Below, piece by piece: positions 1 to 12,652 of a stretch of DNA of 64,000 nt. Origin of the DNA: Raphanus sativus (lineage: Eukaryota; Streptophyta; Magnoliopsida; Brassicales; Brassicaceae); contig NC_079514.1 in NCBI RefSeq assembly GCF_000801105.2, positions 4,402,001-4,466,000 on the forward strand, read 5' to 3'. The notes beneath the pieces are model-generated. The model had not been told where the DNA came from and ran no database searches. It saw nothing but the letters and a program-made list of their open reading frames with translations. The position numbers were made by a program, and so were the translations under genes. Each line of letters opens with the position of its first letter. Within the stretch, counting starts at the first letter, position 1.

Positions 1-1300
1 TTTATGATTGGCTTAGAATTTTTTTTTTTTTTTGCAGATAGTTAGATCTTAAAACAACAACTCAGGGCTCCTATGATCTTAATGATACCATCAAAGTTCG
101 GTTGTTGGCACTTATATATGTTACCTATGATCTTCTCCGTAGAAATCAATAGTTTGTGTTAAGCTACAGAAGATGTCTCTTTTAGCCATTAAGATGATCA
201 CTTTGGTCTACAAATCTGCGTGTTTTAAAGTGGAAACAAAGGGATTTGAATTTCATAGAAGCATTTCATATCATGCTCTCTTTCCTAATCACCTAAGCAA
301 ATTTAATAAAAAACTTTATACTTCTCTCTCTCTAAGAACATTGACCACTCTCTAAACACCAAAGTGAGAGTTTAAATAATGAACCCACCGTTTTTATTCC
401 TTTCACTTCTTATAAAAAGTAAATAATCAGATAAGATAAAGCAAACAATTTACATAATTTTTTTTTGTGAATTATTTGTTTCTTTACATTATAAAATAAT
501 TATTGTTGCGATAAATATTTCTCAAATTCATCAAATTCAAGCCAAAGAAGAAAAATGAATGAGTGCAATTGAAGTTTATCCTTTTCTCACCAGATTCAAA
601 TTTAATAAATTATTTTTTTGTAGCATTGGATAAATTAAATATTTAATAGAAAACCACAACCACAACATTTAAAATAATAAAATAGAAATAAATATAAATT
701 ACAATTTAGTGAAAGGCATAATATATCAAAAATTACATAATATAACAGTCAAAACTTAAAAAAACATATTAGTCCTAACCTTGCCAAATTAGAAAAGGAG
801 CCTCAGTTTTGATCATCCACTAACCTTGCGAGGTTAGAAAAGAAGCCATTATTTTTGATCATCCACTTGAACTACTAGGAGAAACATAAGGAGTTAATAA
901 CTCAAATGAAAATAACAAGATATTTGAGAAGCTTCCAAAATACAAGAGATAATAACTCAAAAGAAATAAAATTAAATTATTTGAGCCTCCTTAATAATCA
1001 TCAACACCGGATTATAACTTAAGTGTTGTAAAAAAAATTACACCACTATTATACATCAACAATAAACAATATCATAGACATACAGTGCCCGTTATGCACA
1101 TCTGCAATTATGCCACTCTCAAAACTCATACGAAATACAAGTTCTAACCAAACATGAATTCAACCTTCAAATCTTATAAATTTACAAGCTGATGATATTT
1201 TTTTGTAGTGTGTTATATAAATCTCTTACAAATGCAAATTTAAAACACAAATCACAAAATTATATAAATAATAATAACTTAGATCAAAAGTAAAATATAT
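1..1300. other. AT-rich intergenic DNA, no gene seen
   Basis: No open frame resembles a known protein and none has supporting splice structure. The end of the stretch probably lies inside the Helitron that terminates at 1327, but I could not find that element's 5' end, so part of this stretch may be Helitron body. Confidence 0.5.
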
Positions 1301-1327
1301 CCCGCCCGTAGGGCGGGCCGATCCTAG
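1301..1327 (+). mobile_element. Helitron 3' terminus (partial element)
   Basis: The sequence shows the hairpin CCCGCCCGTAGGGCGGG, then a short spacer and CTAG at 1324-1327, followed by T. A GC-rich hairpin about 6-12 nt before a CTRR end inserted ahead of a host T is the diagnostic Helitron 3' end. The 5' end (TC after a host A) was not recognised; it lies upstream in the AT-rich stretch or before the window. Confidence 0.75.
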
Positions 1328-1414
1328 TGTATATATACATTGCTTTGTACATTCTTGTTCAATAAGAAAGTCTTTTGAGAATCTTGTGGTGCAAGATTTG
1401 CAGACCATGTATGT

Positions 1415-1682
1415 CGTGCGGGGGAGTATTAGAGATATATCGGCCGGAAGATGTGTATCTTACGGACCAAGACTGTGAAATCCATGAAGATCCTCAAGAT
1501 TAAAATGAAATACTTGAAGAGCAAGTTAACCTCAAGATATTCTTAGCATATTTCCATTAAGTGTTTAGGAAAATTAGCATTTTCGGATGTTAACATTATG
1601 TTAATATTATCGCTATATATATGTGTCTTGTATTCTCATATTAAATACAACACAATAATATTTATATTCTATTCTACTTTAC
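1415..1682 (+). mobile_element. Probable Ty1/copia LTR remnant with polypurine tract
   Basis: A purine-rich GCGGGGGAGTATTAGAGA motif at about 1418-1435 resembles the polypurine tract and LTR start of plant copia elements. It is followed by about 250 bp ending TTTACA near 1682, with a TATA-like stretch inside. The internal region to the left is cut within about 90 bp by the Helitron end at 1327. No second LTR, primer-binding site or polymerase domain was seen, so this is a fragment or truncated solo LTR. Confidence 0.35.
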
Positions 1683-2257
1683 AACAACCGATCAAAAATT
1701 ATAACGAGGATATACATAGGGAGATAGGAGCATTTTCGGTCTAATTGCAGTTTAGGGAAGCATGAAGGAGAATTAATACAGAAACAGTGAACATTGAGCA
1801 GATATCTAAGATAAGTAACTTTCACATGAATGCAAATTAGGTCCATCAGACAGGTTACTTTAGAAACATAATACATGTCTTTGTACATTTTGCAATATCA
1901 TGTCAGGTTAACCTGCATAAACTCTATAAGAGAACGTGATGCCGCTCACAAGAAGTTTCTCCATAGCAAAAATTGAGAATAACAAAACTAAAGGCAAAAG
2001 CAGACAAAAAAATTTAAAAAATGGAAAGAAGCAAAAAGACAATGCTATTTCAATGATTCAAAGTAGAGAGGATCAATATTGCTCTATCTGTTCAAATCCA
2101 TTCACTTAATGGATAGCTTTCTTATGCTTTGTCTTCTTATCCAGCTCGCCCTTTTCTTTTAAGAGAAACAAAACAAAATCTTGTATACATAAAATGTTTG
2201 AGTGAAATGGACGCATGATCCTCATTGGATTCTTATGACATAAATTTCAGTGTCTCG

Positions 2258-2309
2258 AATATCATGTATCTTTTTTTCTTTTTTTTTGTAACTAAATATC
2301 ATGTATCTT
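2258..2309 (-). mobile_element. Micro retro-insertion: 22 bp between 15-bp repeats
   Basis: AATATCATGTATCTT occurs at 2258-2272 and again at 2295-2309. Between them are 22 bp that read, on the minus strand, TAGTTAC followed by an A-rich tract. Target-site duplication plus poly(A) fits a severely 5'-truncated LINE or SINE insertion. Confidence 0.6.
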
Positions 2310-2994
2310 GTGTTATATAATGTGTGCGCTAAATTTATTTTCCCGAACAAAGGCTGTGTGTATGCTAATAGCTGGTTAGGAATAGATAGCACTAATTAAG
2401 ATTTAGTTTGTTAGGTGGCGAAAAGAAATTCTGTATATAAGAGCTAAAGTGTAAGCTTCTGTAAGCAGTGGCGAGGCTATGTTGAATGTGGGAGGGTACT
2501 TGCCCACCATGAACTTTAACATCAGTGCAATTTTGTAATGATTTTTTCTCTTGCCCCGATTAAAAATTCAAATTTACGAAGGTGTTACTCAGTTTTATAG
2601 TTTTGCCTCGGATAAAAATATCTTCTAGACTGTAAGTATAATATATAAAACTGTATTTATACAAGAACTTGTGTAGAAAACTATATATGTAGTTCGCATG
2701 AACAAACACAAAAGATATGTATATTTTCACTTGATCATATAAGCTTTCAGAATCCACTATATATATGACGATTAATCTTCAAGAATGATGGGACTGGGAA
2801 GGTGTAAGATCGTTTTTAGATGATATAATCTGTTGACAAGTGAAATACTAATAAAACATGATAATTATATGTATCTGAATCTGTATAAAAGTTGTATAAA
2901 AATTGTAAAGTGTGTGAACCTCTACTCGGAGATTAGTCTCTAGGATATTTCATGTTAAACAAAAAAAAGTGTATAGGAGTAGAGGACCCATCAG

Positions 2995-3560
2995 CCCTGA
3001 TACGGATTCGGATAATAAAATATTTGATCTATCAAATCCATATCTGTATTTTGATTTTAGTCTGGATATCCGGATCCGGATCCGAATTTCTTAAAATGTA
3101 TTAATTTTTTTTAATAATTATAGTTGATATATAAATATTTATACATAAATTAGTCTTATAAAATAATATTTTAACTTTTGTAATCTTATAATAATATAGA
3201 TATTTTAGAAATTTTGTATAGTTACTTTATTATATATTGGTTTGTGAATATATAATTTTAGATATTTTAGATATTTTATTATATATAATTTTAGATATTT
3301 TAGATATCTTATAATAATATAGATATTTTATATATTTTATTATATATTGGTTTTATAAAATTATATAATAATTCTTAAGAATATAATATTTTTAAAAAAA
3401 TTATATAATTTTTTTAATGATTCAAATCCAGATCCAATTACTCGCGAATGATTGAATATTGGAGTGGATAATCAAAACTCGGATATTCAGAAGACATGAT
3501 CTGAACCGAGATACTAATTTCACAGATCTTACAGATCCGAATCGAGGTCTATATATCCTA
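2995..3560. repeat. AT-rich core flanked by GGATCCGGAT-like sequence
   Basis: Short CGGAT/ATCCG-rich stretches near 3000-3095 and 3425-3550 flank about 330 bp of almost pure A/T with repeated GATATTTTAGATATTT motifs. The layout suggests a decayed inverted-repeat element, but termini and target duplications are not clear. Confidence 0.3.
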
Positions 3561-4334
3561 AAAAAATCCCAGATACACACCTTATCTCATGCGATAACAT
3601 GCAACTATTTTGAAACAAAAGCAAAAAAAACTTCTTATGAAATGTTAAATGCAATACTGTAATTAAATTTTGAAGTGATATAAGATGGAATTAATGTTTA
3701 CATGTTATTAGTTTGTCTGGCTATGTTGTTTATAAAGAATATTGGTTTTAATTTTTAAATCAATATTCTATCCGTTTTATTTTACTTGAAGTTTATGCAC
3801 ACAAATTAAAAAAAATATTTAGTTTTATATATTTCCAAAATAAAAATATCATTACTAATACATATAACAATATTAATATTCTAAAATGACACAAATGAAA
3901 ATTTTACTGACAATAAAATGGAGGCAGTATATCACTAAAAGATAGTTAAATCAAATGTCGGAGACAATCTTTATTGGGACACAATCTGATTTGATGATTA
4001 TGAATTTGTTTGACGGCAGCCCAAAGCTGATACTTAATTAATTTAGTTAAGGATAATTATATAACTAAAAAGATATCAAACGAACGAATATCAGGGAGAT
4101 TTCAACAACTCATCATGCGTATCTCTTACTTAAGTGCGTAAAACATTTGAACTGCGCGCTGTCCACTTCGCTTAAGTTCGTGAGACTTATATAAAGAGGA
4201 TTTAATCTTATATATAAATAACGAGTTACTATTATTAAAATTATACTTATGTGATTCTCTTTATATGCTTATTGGTATACGTAGGAAACGAGGAGGCAAA
4301 AGAAACCAAGATTTTGGGGATATGTATAATAGTG

Positions 4335-4369
4335 TCGTATCGTATCGTATCGTATCGTATCGTATCGTA
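4335..4369. repeat. (TCGTA)7 microsatellite
   Basis: Seven perfect tandem copies of the pentamer TCGTA. Confidence 0.95.
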
Positions 4370-5684
4370 AATTACAAAAGAAATGGAGATTTTGTGATTG
4401 TATAAGTATACTAGATAATTTCTATAGTTTCTCATATATATTTAAATTGTTGAATAAAAAACTAACAAGTATGATGATTAGAAAAATGAAAGGTAGCTCG
4501 ATGCATTGAATTTAAGGTTTTCTTTATGGAAATAGCTCCTTTTCAGAACAATCATCGTGATTAAGCGTTTAACAATTTGTTTTTAATAAACTGTTTTTAA
4601 CAAATTATTTTTTTTCTCAAAAAAAAAAACAATTTGCGTATGTCGAAACTAGTATTTGTATAAGTAAACAGGGTTTTCCCAATTTTGCTTGCATGCAATA
4701 TGGATTTTTTTTAACTTATATTTAAGTTACTCATGGAATAACGGTTGTTCTTTTACAATTTTTGCAGTCTTATGTATTAAAATCACATAAAATATCGCAG
4801 GTAAAAAGTGATAATAATGGCGAGCAGAAATCACTAGCTAGGTTGGAAACAATCTTGTAGATTTTGGCGTATAGAGCCAAAAGATAGTTATCACCTACCC
4901 TGGCTTCACACTATATATCTATTCCATTATGCAGAGTTGAACATCGACACAACGATAATATTAACGCAAATACCTACATGCTATATGATATGTTTCTGGA
5001 TAAAGTTAGGTTAGGTGGTATATTATGTTGTCGCCTTGGGCTTGTCTGCAGTAGGACTCAATGATTCATGGGATATATATTACAATAAACCTTATATCCT
5101 TACACAAAAAAACGCATGAAAACATGACAACGGAATAATAAGCAAAACGTAAGGGAAACACACAACAAAAATCTTTACTGTGTGGACGGTGAATGATGAT
5201 GAACTTTATGACCTACTCGTACAAATCCTTTTCAAACATAACAGCAGTACGTACCTGGACTTGTTTAAACCTAAGATACGCCTCCTTCCAAGAATGACTT
5301 TCAAGTCCCGCTCCAAAGATGAAGATTCATAAAGGCATTAGATATTTCTGCATTAGCATATTTATCATGAAAATAGTTAGAACTTAGAACATAGTTTTGT
5401 TGTAAAATGTATGAAAAGAATATACGTCATATCCAACGTATATATATAACATATATTTGTGTTCCACTGATGCACTTGAAAGCATGTGAACATATTGTTC
5501 TATATATAGATTTCACATTAGGTGTATCAAGTTCATGAGCAAGTGAATAATCTATCTGGAGCAACGAACATGTGGTATCAACGAAAACACCTTTTGTTTT
5601 ATACCAACCAAAACTACGAGCAAAAAAAGAGATCATATGATAAAGGAGTCGTTAGGACTAAGAGTGTGTTATCTTTCTTAATTA

Positions 5685-6561
5685 TTAGTACCCCGTCGAA
5701 GGTATCAACTCCTCAACTAGCTTCTGCTGCAACCAAGCTAAGTCGAAGCATCCAAAACTATTAACCTGTAATAAATATAACTAAGTATAGTGATGAAAAC
5801 CCCTAAGATTAATTTCAATTGAACTGGCATGTTGTAACCATTAAACATACCTCGACTCTAATAGTGTTTATGAGACTCTCATTAACTCTTGTGGTGAGAG
5901 AGCTGATGACTTCAAGCCCTAGCTCCTGAAGTACCTCAAGCACTCTTGAGAGTGGCAAAGTTTGGGGACCTAAAGAATTGCTACTCACTACCACTTCGAA
6001 ACCGCTCACGCATGGTTGCACTAACACACTCGCCGGAACCGAATTTCCTAACTCGGATGCAGCTCCTGCTAGATCCGGATCCGATTTATAACATGTTTCT
6101 CTGCTTAGCTCGTCTCTTCTTGCACTGAGTTCTTTAATCCTTGTTTCCGTGTCCTTAATAAAATTCACCGCTCCACTTACATGTTCCGAAACAGCTCTCT
6201 TCCCCTACATGTTCAAGGGATAAGGTTATAAAGAGAAGAGACATTTTCGTAACCCTAGAAGCCAAATCTCACCAAATCTTGGTTTCTTGTTGAACAATTG
6301 GTATAAGGAAAATAAGAAAAAGTGAGTAAGAGTATGAACCTTGATGTATTGAAGAGGTAGGTGATCACGAAGAGAAGCAAAAAGTGTAGCCATTTCTTGT
6401 CTTCTCTGGCGTTCGATGTCGCGGTGGAGAAGCTTCTTCTTCTGCTTATTGTCAACTGTTCCTTGGGGGATATCGGAGCCACCACTGCCACCGTCGCCGG
6501 CTGAGACAAATGGCATATGTCCCTGGTACCCTTTCGGATTAGGATTCTGATAAGGATCCAT
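5685..6561 (-). CDS. BHLH126: bHLH transcription factor, bHLH126-like
   Basis: Three-exon gene (6561-6340, 6204-5851, 5765-5685) encoding 218 aa. Exon 1 carries a Gly/Ser-rich start and the basic plus helix 1 part (KKLLHRDIERQRRQEMATLF), ending at YIK. Exon 2 supplies loop and helix 2 (GKRAVSEHVSGAVNFIKDTE) and an ACT-like C-terminal region. Exon 3 gives VNSFGCFDLAWLQQKLVEEL and ends STGY. All splice sites are GT-AG and phase 0. HER-type basic residues for E-box contact are present (H, E, R in LHRDIERQRR). The family acts in the nucleus as DNA-binding dimers. A second related bHLH lies 8.6 kb away in the same orientation, as expected for the bHLH126/bHLH118 tandem pair. The symbol rests on family resemblance and gene order. 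Confidence 0.88.
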
Positions 6562-8332
6562 AGTTTAATAACTTTGAGCTTGAGCAATGCCAAATCTCCC
6601 TAGGATTTGTGGTTATGGCTTATAATGATTTATTCTATTGTTTACTCGTTTTTTTTTCGAAGTATGCTGCCTTAAAGGCTTAAAGAAACAAATGGTTCCC
6701 TCTGTCTCCCTAGGTGAGAGGGAAGACCATTCCCATTTTATTTAATATATAAATACTCATTCGGAAGACCCAATAATACATCTTCCAGCACTACCTTTTC
6801 AACATAAATCTTTTTTCCTACGAAATTTGGTTTTTACTGTAAAAATATTTTTCAGATGCGTCGGCATCAAGTCCTTGGCCGGTTGGCCCTGTAAGAACAT
6901 TTTTATTCATTAAATTGGTTGCAGCTTTACAAACTAGGCATCAATGGTGTGTAAACATGATTAATGTGAGAGACCCTAGTTAGGTTCTTAATAAATATTT
7001 AATTAATAAATTTAAGTGAAATAGTTTAAAGCACTAAAGACTTTCTTATGTGCCTTATTTAAGAGAATGTTTTTTAGTTAAAAGTTATTTTTTTAATTTC
7101 TAATTACACTGAGATACTTCCATAAGAAACTGCATTAATCATGGTCTATCTGATTGTTGTAACTTGTAATATACAGAATTTGAACTTGGTAGTGACACAG
7201 TGGATATTAACACAAAATCTAAGTTACATATTTTGGTTAGCTAAAAAGTTAATTTTTCAACAAAAAGAAATTAACCTTCTATAAATGACATTATATATTA
7301 AGGTATATTACAATATAAACTGTTATATTGATATTGTACACAAAAGAAAGAGCAGCTATAAAAATGAGACAGGCTAATGAGCCGATTACTGGCATAGATA
7401 CTTACTATTTCTCTGATCTTCAAGTGTCAAAATTAAAGATGCTCTAAGTGATCAAGTCTCAGCCGTAGATATTTGTGATGGTTGCATGTGAGATCTCTGC
7501 TTTTGATGTGCACCTGCTCATACTGCATGCCACCACTCTTCTTATTCACATAATGCCACCACTCTTCTTATTCACATCTTATATATTAAACGGTCCATAT
7601 CCATTGCGTATCAGGTATATAATGTATATTTTTTCTGCTTAAGAAGATACTATGTATTATGATTTGATAAAAATACAATGATATCGTTCCAATAGTTCCC
7701 ATGTTTTGCTTCTTTATTTTTGACGGGGAGCTTTTTGGTAAAGGTTATCCTTTCAAGGGCAAAACAAATCCTCTTATGTGATGAATCCCCTGTCACCTTT
7801 TACATGTAGTCCACGATATTTAGATTTTGGAGCTTTTAATATCTTTTGAAAGTTTGACCAATCCGATTTATTTATTGTGGATGTTTAATTTGGTCTTCAA
7901 AGATTGTGGTCAGAATATTGGATCACTTCACTTATTTGTTGTGTTTTCACGGGTTGACTATTTCAGATGATACGAATATATGATTAGCATTATTCGTACA
8001 TGTCAAAGGTGGCGCATGCTTTACATTCACAATACCGACTTTGTCGATCGATCATCCTTTCTAAGACCCGTCTCTCTTGCCCTATTGTTATTACTGCGAA
8101 AGTAAAATACTTAATAACTTATATTTCAAAATACCATTTGAACAACTTTTAGAAAATGTACCAAAAGGTGGTCAATAATGGTAGTGTGATCTAGGAGTAT
8201 CTGATGCACCATCTCCTTCCTGTCTTATAAAATTAGAAATTGGACGCACGTTTTTCTGTCTGACCAAATGTCTCACATTAAAATTCAAACCAATGGTTGT
8301 CATGAAAAAATGATTATGCAAAGTTTCTGATA
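6562..8332. other. Intergenic region upstream of bHLH126
   Basis: No gene is seen. It holds the bHLH126 promoter (minus strand, just above 6561) and a 26-bp tandem duplication at 7527-7577. The rest is AT-rich unique-looking DNA. Confidence 0.5.
7527..7577. repeat. 26-bp tandem duplication
   Basis: A unit beginning ATGCCACCACTCTTC is repeated directly, at 7527-7552 and 7553-7577. Confidence 0.85.
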
Positions 8333-8401
8333 ACACACACATAACGCCTTAGAAAATCTTTTATCAAAAAAAAAAAAACACACACACACACATAACGCCT
8401 T
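8333..8401 (+). mobile_element. Micro retro-insertion between 18-bp repeats
   Basis: ACACACACATAACGCCTT at 8333-8350 is repeated at 8384-8401. The inserted DNA is AGAAAATCTTTTATC followed by poly(A). A few extra CA units precede the second repeat, probably microsatellite slippage. Confidence 0.6.
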
Positions 8402-8784
8402 GTAGGAACGTAAAACTAAAATAAACAAGAGAAATTGGTGAGATTGCCCCTATCTAAACCCTTAATTGGCAATATATCATTTTTCACATAATCTATTTTT
8501 GCTAGACGATTTTACCCCTCTATCACTCTCTCTTTCTTCTGTTTTGTGTCAGGTGGCCAGTCACTTTTCTGTCACTTTCTCTCTCACTTTTCTGTCACTC
8601 TTTTTTTTTCTGTCACTCTCTCTTTCTTCTCTTCTTCCCACGTAAAATCAAGAAACAATTCAAAGTCTCTTTTTTATGTTTATTTCTTATGTTTTTTTTT
8701 GTGTGCTGTGTATTTTATTTTTCTCTTTTTTTTCTTCTTATTTTTCTCTCTTTTCTTATGTTCTAATTCATTGTAAATCGATAT

Positions 8785-9743
8785 ACATATTTTGGTATCT
8801 GACACATAGTTTGATACTGAATAATTAATAACTGTTTAACATGATGTTACATAAATCTTTACCTTAACTAATACATGATTTGTTTAGCTGATACTTGGTT
8901 TATTAGCTCACAAACAGATTAATACATTTCTGTGAATTAATAAGTTACATGATAAGTTGGTTGTTATCCGTTAACCGATTTGTTACTTGGTACACGTATT
9001 GTTAGCTGATAAATTATATGATACCAAATAATTGATAATTGGTTTGTATGATATTACAAGAGACTTGATGTTCATTGATAAATAGTTTGTGTAGATGATA
9101 AATAATTGAATAAATAACTTGTGAGTTTGAACATTTTTTATATTTAGTTTGTTAGCTGACAAATGGATTGATACATGGTGTTGATTAATAAGTTGTTAAC
9201 TGATATATTATTTGTTATCTGATACAATTTTTATATGATAAATGATTTTTTATATGTTTTGGTATCTGACTCATAGTTTGATACCGAAAAATTCGTAGCT
9301 GTTTTATCTGACACATAGTTTGATACCGAAAATTCATAACTATCATATTTTTTATCTGATACAAGTTTTATATGATAAACGATTTCTTACATGTTTTAGT
9401 ATCTGGCACATAGTTTGATACCGAATAATTCATAATTGTGTTAACATGATGTTATAAACGTCTTTACGTTAACTGGTACATGATTTGTTTAGCTGATACT
9501 TGGTTTATTAGCTTACAAACGGATTGATACATGTCTGTGAATTAATAAGTTACATGATAAGTTGGTTGTTATCCGTTAACCGATTTGTTACTTGGTACAT
9601 ATATTGTTAGCTGATACATTATATGATACCAAATAATTGATAATTTGTTTGTATGATATTACAAGAGACTTGATGTTCATTGATACATACTTTGTGTAGA
9701 TGATAAATGATTGAATAAATAATTTGTGAGCTTATACATATTT
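8785..9743. repeat. Two direct ~355-bp repeats inside the Mutator-like element
   Basis: 8785-9140 and 9389-9743 are clearly similar along their whole length, offset about 604 bp. The spacer contains further partial copies of the opening motif (ATCTGACACATAGTTTGATA). The repeats are rich in TGATAC/TGATAA words spaced about 15-30 bp apart. All frames are stop-rich, so this is not coding. Confidence 0.85.
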
Positions 9744-10036
9744 TTATAAGTTATTCCATACATGTTAGATGATATATATACTACTATACCTTAAAGGTTA
9801 TACATTACACTAGTTATAATTTGACCAAAAATTAGTTTTCAGCTAAAATAATGTATACCTGCTAAAATGGCTAAAATAATATTTACCTCTGTAGAACAAC
9901 AAAGTTAACCGTTAATATATATATTTAATATATAACACAATATATTAGCTGCTATAGAATATTTTATCGATAACGTAATTTCGATTTGATCTTTGCTGCT
10001 TTATCCAACAGTTCATCGTCTGTCCCGCCGTCCATC

Positions 10037-10094
10037 TCTGCAGTCTGACACACGCTTTCTCTGCAGTCTGACACACAGCTTTTCTGCAGTCTGA
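10037..10094. repeat. Short tandem repeat, TCTGCAGTCTGACACAC unit
   Basis: Two full units (10037-10053, 10060-10076) and a partial third (from about 10083), spaced about 23 bp, close to the right end of the Mutator-like element. Confidence 0.8.
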
Positions 10095-10428
10095 TCTGTA
10101 TTCAATAAAGGAAGGGCATTTTCGTCTGCATAGTACCAAAAAGTTATTTTTTTTTAATTATATACAATCATGGGCATTTCTCTAATATAGGCTTGCCTTA
10201 GGGATATTCCACCCATTCTCCCAATAAACAAAAGAGATCTCTTTGGACTTTTCGATCGGACGGTGGCAAGCAAGAGCCGCAATTGCTACAGTAGCTACTA
10301 AATTATTCCAGATGTTTGCTTCGAGAAAAAGTTTGTTCAAACAAATTAATTATAATATGCTACATCCAAAAGTTCACATTACATCTATACTATTATCTAT
10401 AGAGTGAATTTTCTTATTTATCATGTTC

Positions 10429-10818
10429 TCCTGATTTTAGATGATTTTACTTATTTGTCATATTTTTATGATTTTGATTAATAAATCATTTATTTAAATT
10501 TATACAATTTTTAGAAACTTAATAAAATAATAAATAGAAATAAAGATTATGATAGAATTCTAAATATTTTACTTGATCCAATCTTTAATATAATATAATC
10601 TTTTCAAACTTACTATTTTCAAGTTTCTCCATGATTTAAGTATTTTGTTTATTTGTTATGTTTCATGATTTTGATAACGAATCATCGATTTAAATTTATA
10701 GAATTGTTTGAATTTTATAAAATAATAAGTAGAAATAAATATCAGGATAGAATTATAAATATTTTACTTGATCCAATCTTTAATATAATACAATGTTTTC
10801 AAACTTAATATTTTCTGA
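10429..10818. repeat. ~195-bp tandem duplication, AT-rich
   Basis: 10429-10613 and 10622-10818 share a long common pattern including ATTTTACTTGATCCAATC and a CTTTAATATAATA tract, with scattered differences. No coding potential. Confidence 0.75.
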
Positions 10819-11796
10819 ATTTGACATAGATAGTATATATCACAACTCATATATTGTAGTTTCTCTTTTTTATATATATATAATTGTGAGATGCATGTGT
10901 TAAGATGATTAATATCTATAATATTATTTGAGAAATGTATTTGTTTATTTGTCATGTTCTTCATAATTTTACGTAATTTTGCTCCTTTTTTATCAGCTAT
11001 CCATTGATCTAGTTCTCGCCAGACGAAATTTTCCTCCGAATATATATGGAAGAAGATAACATCTCTATTCCTAGATCTTTTGCTAGTTGGTCTGCCGCTA
11101 TTATCACCTTGGAAAATATGAAATAAATATACACTTTTGCAATTATCTTGAAAACTTTAGAAAACCTCAATCTCTAAAGCACAAACTGGCCAATCAATCG
11201 GGTTCATAGTCATATCTACTAGATCTGAAAAGTATGTCTCGAAGCGGATTGAAGAAATCCTTATATCTATCATACATGAGACCGCCCAAAGTAATATTTT
11301 ATCTCAACATATAAAAGCCGAGAGATTTTTGTTACACGCATGTAGCCCAAAATTTTCAATATCCATATGATCTTCAAAACTCCATGCTAAACCACTAATA
11401 TTGCCATTACCGATCCATAAAGCATCAATTTGACAAGTTGGGTTTCGAGGTATCCAAAAAGATATTATCTCAGCTACTGAAGTACGAGGATCGTCATGTT
11501 ACTCGTCCTCTTTCTCTTCTTTTTGATGATCTTTTCTTCAATTTTCTATCTCAAAGAAAGCTAGTTGGAGAATGTCTATCGGAGAGAGAATTTTTTTTAG
11601 AGTTTGTCATTTTCGTCTCCCATAGATGTACCAATATCAAAGTGTTTTCCATCAAAGAATTTTCCAACTTTTTACTTGTTTGTCATGTTATTCATGATTC
11701 TAAGTAATTTTTTTATGTGTCATATTTTAATAACTTTAGTTAATGATTTTGATTATTTTTAATATTAGTAATTATTTTAGTTATATTATTAGTTTA

Positions 11797-11843
11797 AATA
11801 ATCTATATAATTTTTTTTTGTAAAACTAATAATCTATATAATT
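11797..11843 (-). mobile_element. Micro retro-insertion: 15 bp between 16-bp repeats
   Basis: AATAATCTATATAATT is present at 11797-11812 and 11828-11843. The 15 bp between read AGTTTTAC plus poly(A) on the minus strand. Confidence 0.6.
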
Positions 11844-12131
11844 ATGTATATAGTAAAAAATATCAAATCAGAATCTTGTTAGTTAGTACTCAATTAAACT
11901 AGTTCTCAATATAATATAGAAACACCAAAAATAGTGACTTGCCATGTGGTACAAATCAAATATAGTACTTGTGTAATTCATCCCGGACTCCAAGGTTAAT
12001 CATGTTAAAAAAGAAAAAAAGAAAAAAAGAAAAAAAGAAACAAAGTTAATTATTCATCAAGCTGAAATTGTTTACCAGAGGTCTAAAAGAAAAGTCAACA
12101 ATTATAGATAGCGATTTTCAAATTAGCGGCA

Positions 12132-12177
12132 TATATTAAGGTATTCTTTTTTTTTTTAACTATATTAAGGTATTCTT
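12132..12177 (-). mobile_element. Micro retro-insertion: 12 bp between 17-bp repeats
   Basis: TATATTAAGGTATTCTT is at 12132-12148 and 12161-12177. The 12-bp insert is GTTAAAAAAAAA on the minus strand. Confidence 0.6.
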
Positions 12178-12652
12178 ACCTTTATGCACTCGGTTGCTTT
12201 CTTACTTGACTTGATTAGTGTTATTGTCTATCTTTGTTTGGTGATGCCCATTCAAAAACACACACATAAAGCGTCTACATTCAACTCCACAAATATTTTA
12301 CCCTAATATATATACATTTTTATGCTTGGTTCTTTTGTATGAATAATACTCCATCCATTTTAAAAAGATAAATGTTAAAAATTGTTTTAAATTGTTTTAT
12401 AAATATGCATTTTATGTTTTGTATGCATTTTACTAGTTCATATATAATTATAAACTATAAATTTGATTTTGTTATTTTATTGAATTTTTATTAATTTAAT
12501 TGAAACTATGAAAAATTAAAAAAAAAACTGTAGAAAGTAGTGTACCTATAGTTTAATTTTTAAATATATACAGTTTTGGAACTGAACAATTGACTAGGGT
12601 GGAAATAGATGAAATCAAAAAGGTTTAAATGACACTATAAATTTTCTTTCCT

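Larger units (their letters stand above)
8420..10231. mobile_element. Non-autonomous Mutator-like element, 1.79 kb, with 9-bp TSD
   Basis: AATAAACAA occurs at 8420-8428 and 10223-10231. The sequence between (8429-10222) has imperfect terminal inverted repeats: the left end starts GAGAAATTGGTGAGATTGCC, and the right end read in reverse starts GGGAGAATGGGTGGAATATC. A 9-bp target duplication with degenerate inverted ends is the Mutator superfamily signature. No transposase frame is present. Inside are a CT-rich TCTGTCAC block (8540-8640), two large direct repeats (8785-9743) and three copies of a TCTGCAGTCTGACACAC unit near the right end. Confidence 0.6.

Noticed and set aside
4247..4435. Minus-strand frame with YDTIR repeats
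   Set aside because: Translation of the TCGTA microsatellite.
4569..4637. Another possible poly(A) insertion (AACAATTTG on both sides)
   Set aside because: Only about eight informative bases in an A/T-rich background; could be chance.
8546..8776. 76-aa Phe/Leu/Ser-rich frame
   Set aside because: Arises from the CT-rich repeat at the left end of the Mutator-like element; low complexity.
8785..9743. Possible CRISPR-like or satellite array
   Set aside because: Only two long copies, no regular short repeat-spacer pattern, and a plant nuclear context.
9945..10139. 64-aa minus frame with Cys residues
   Set aside because: Covers the TCTGCAGTCTGACACAC tandem repeat within the Mutator-like element; no homology.
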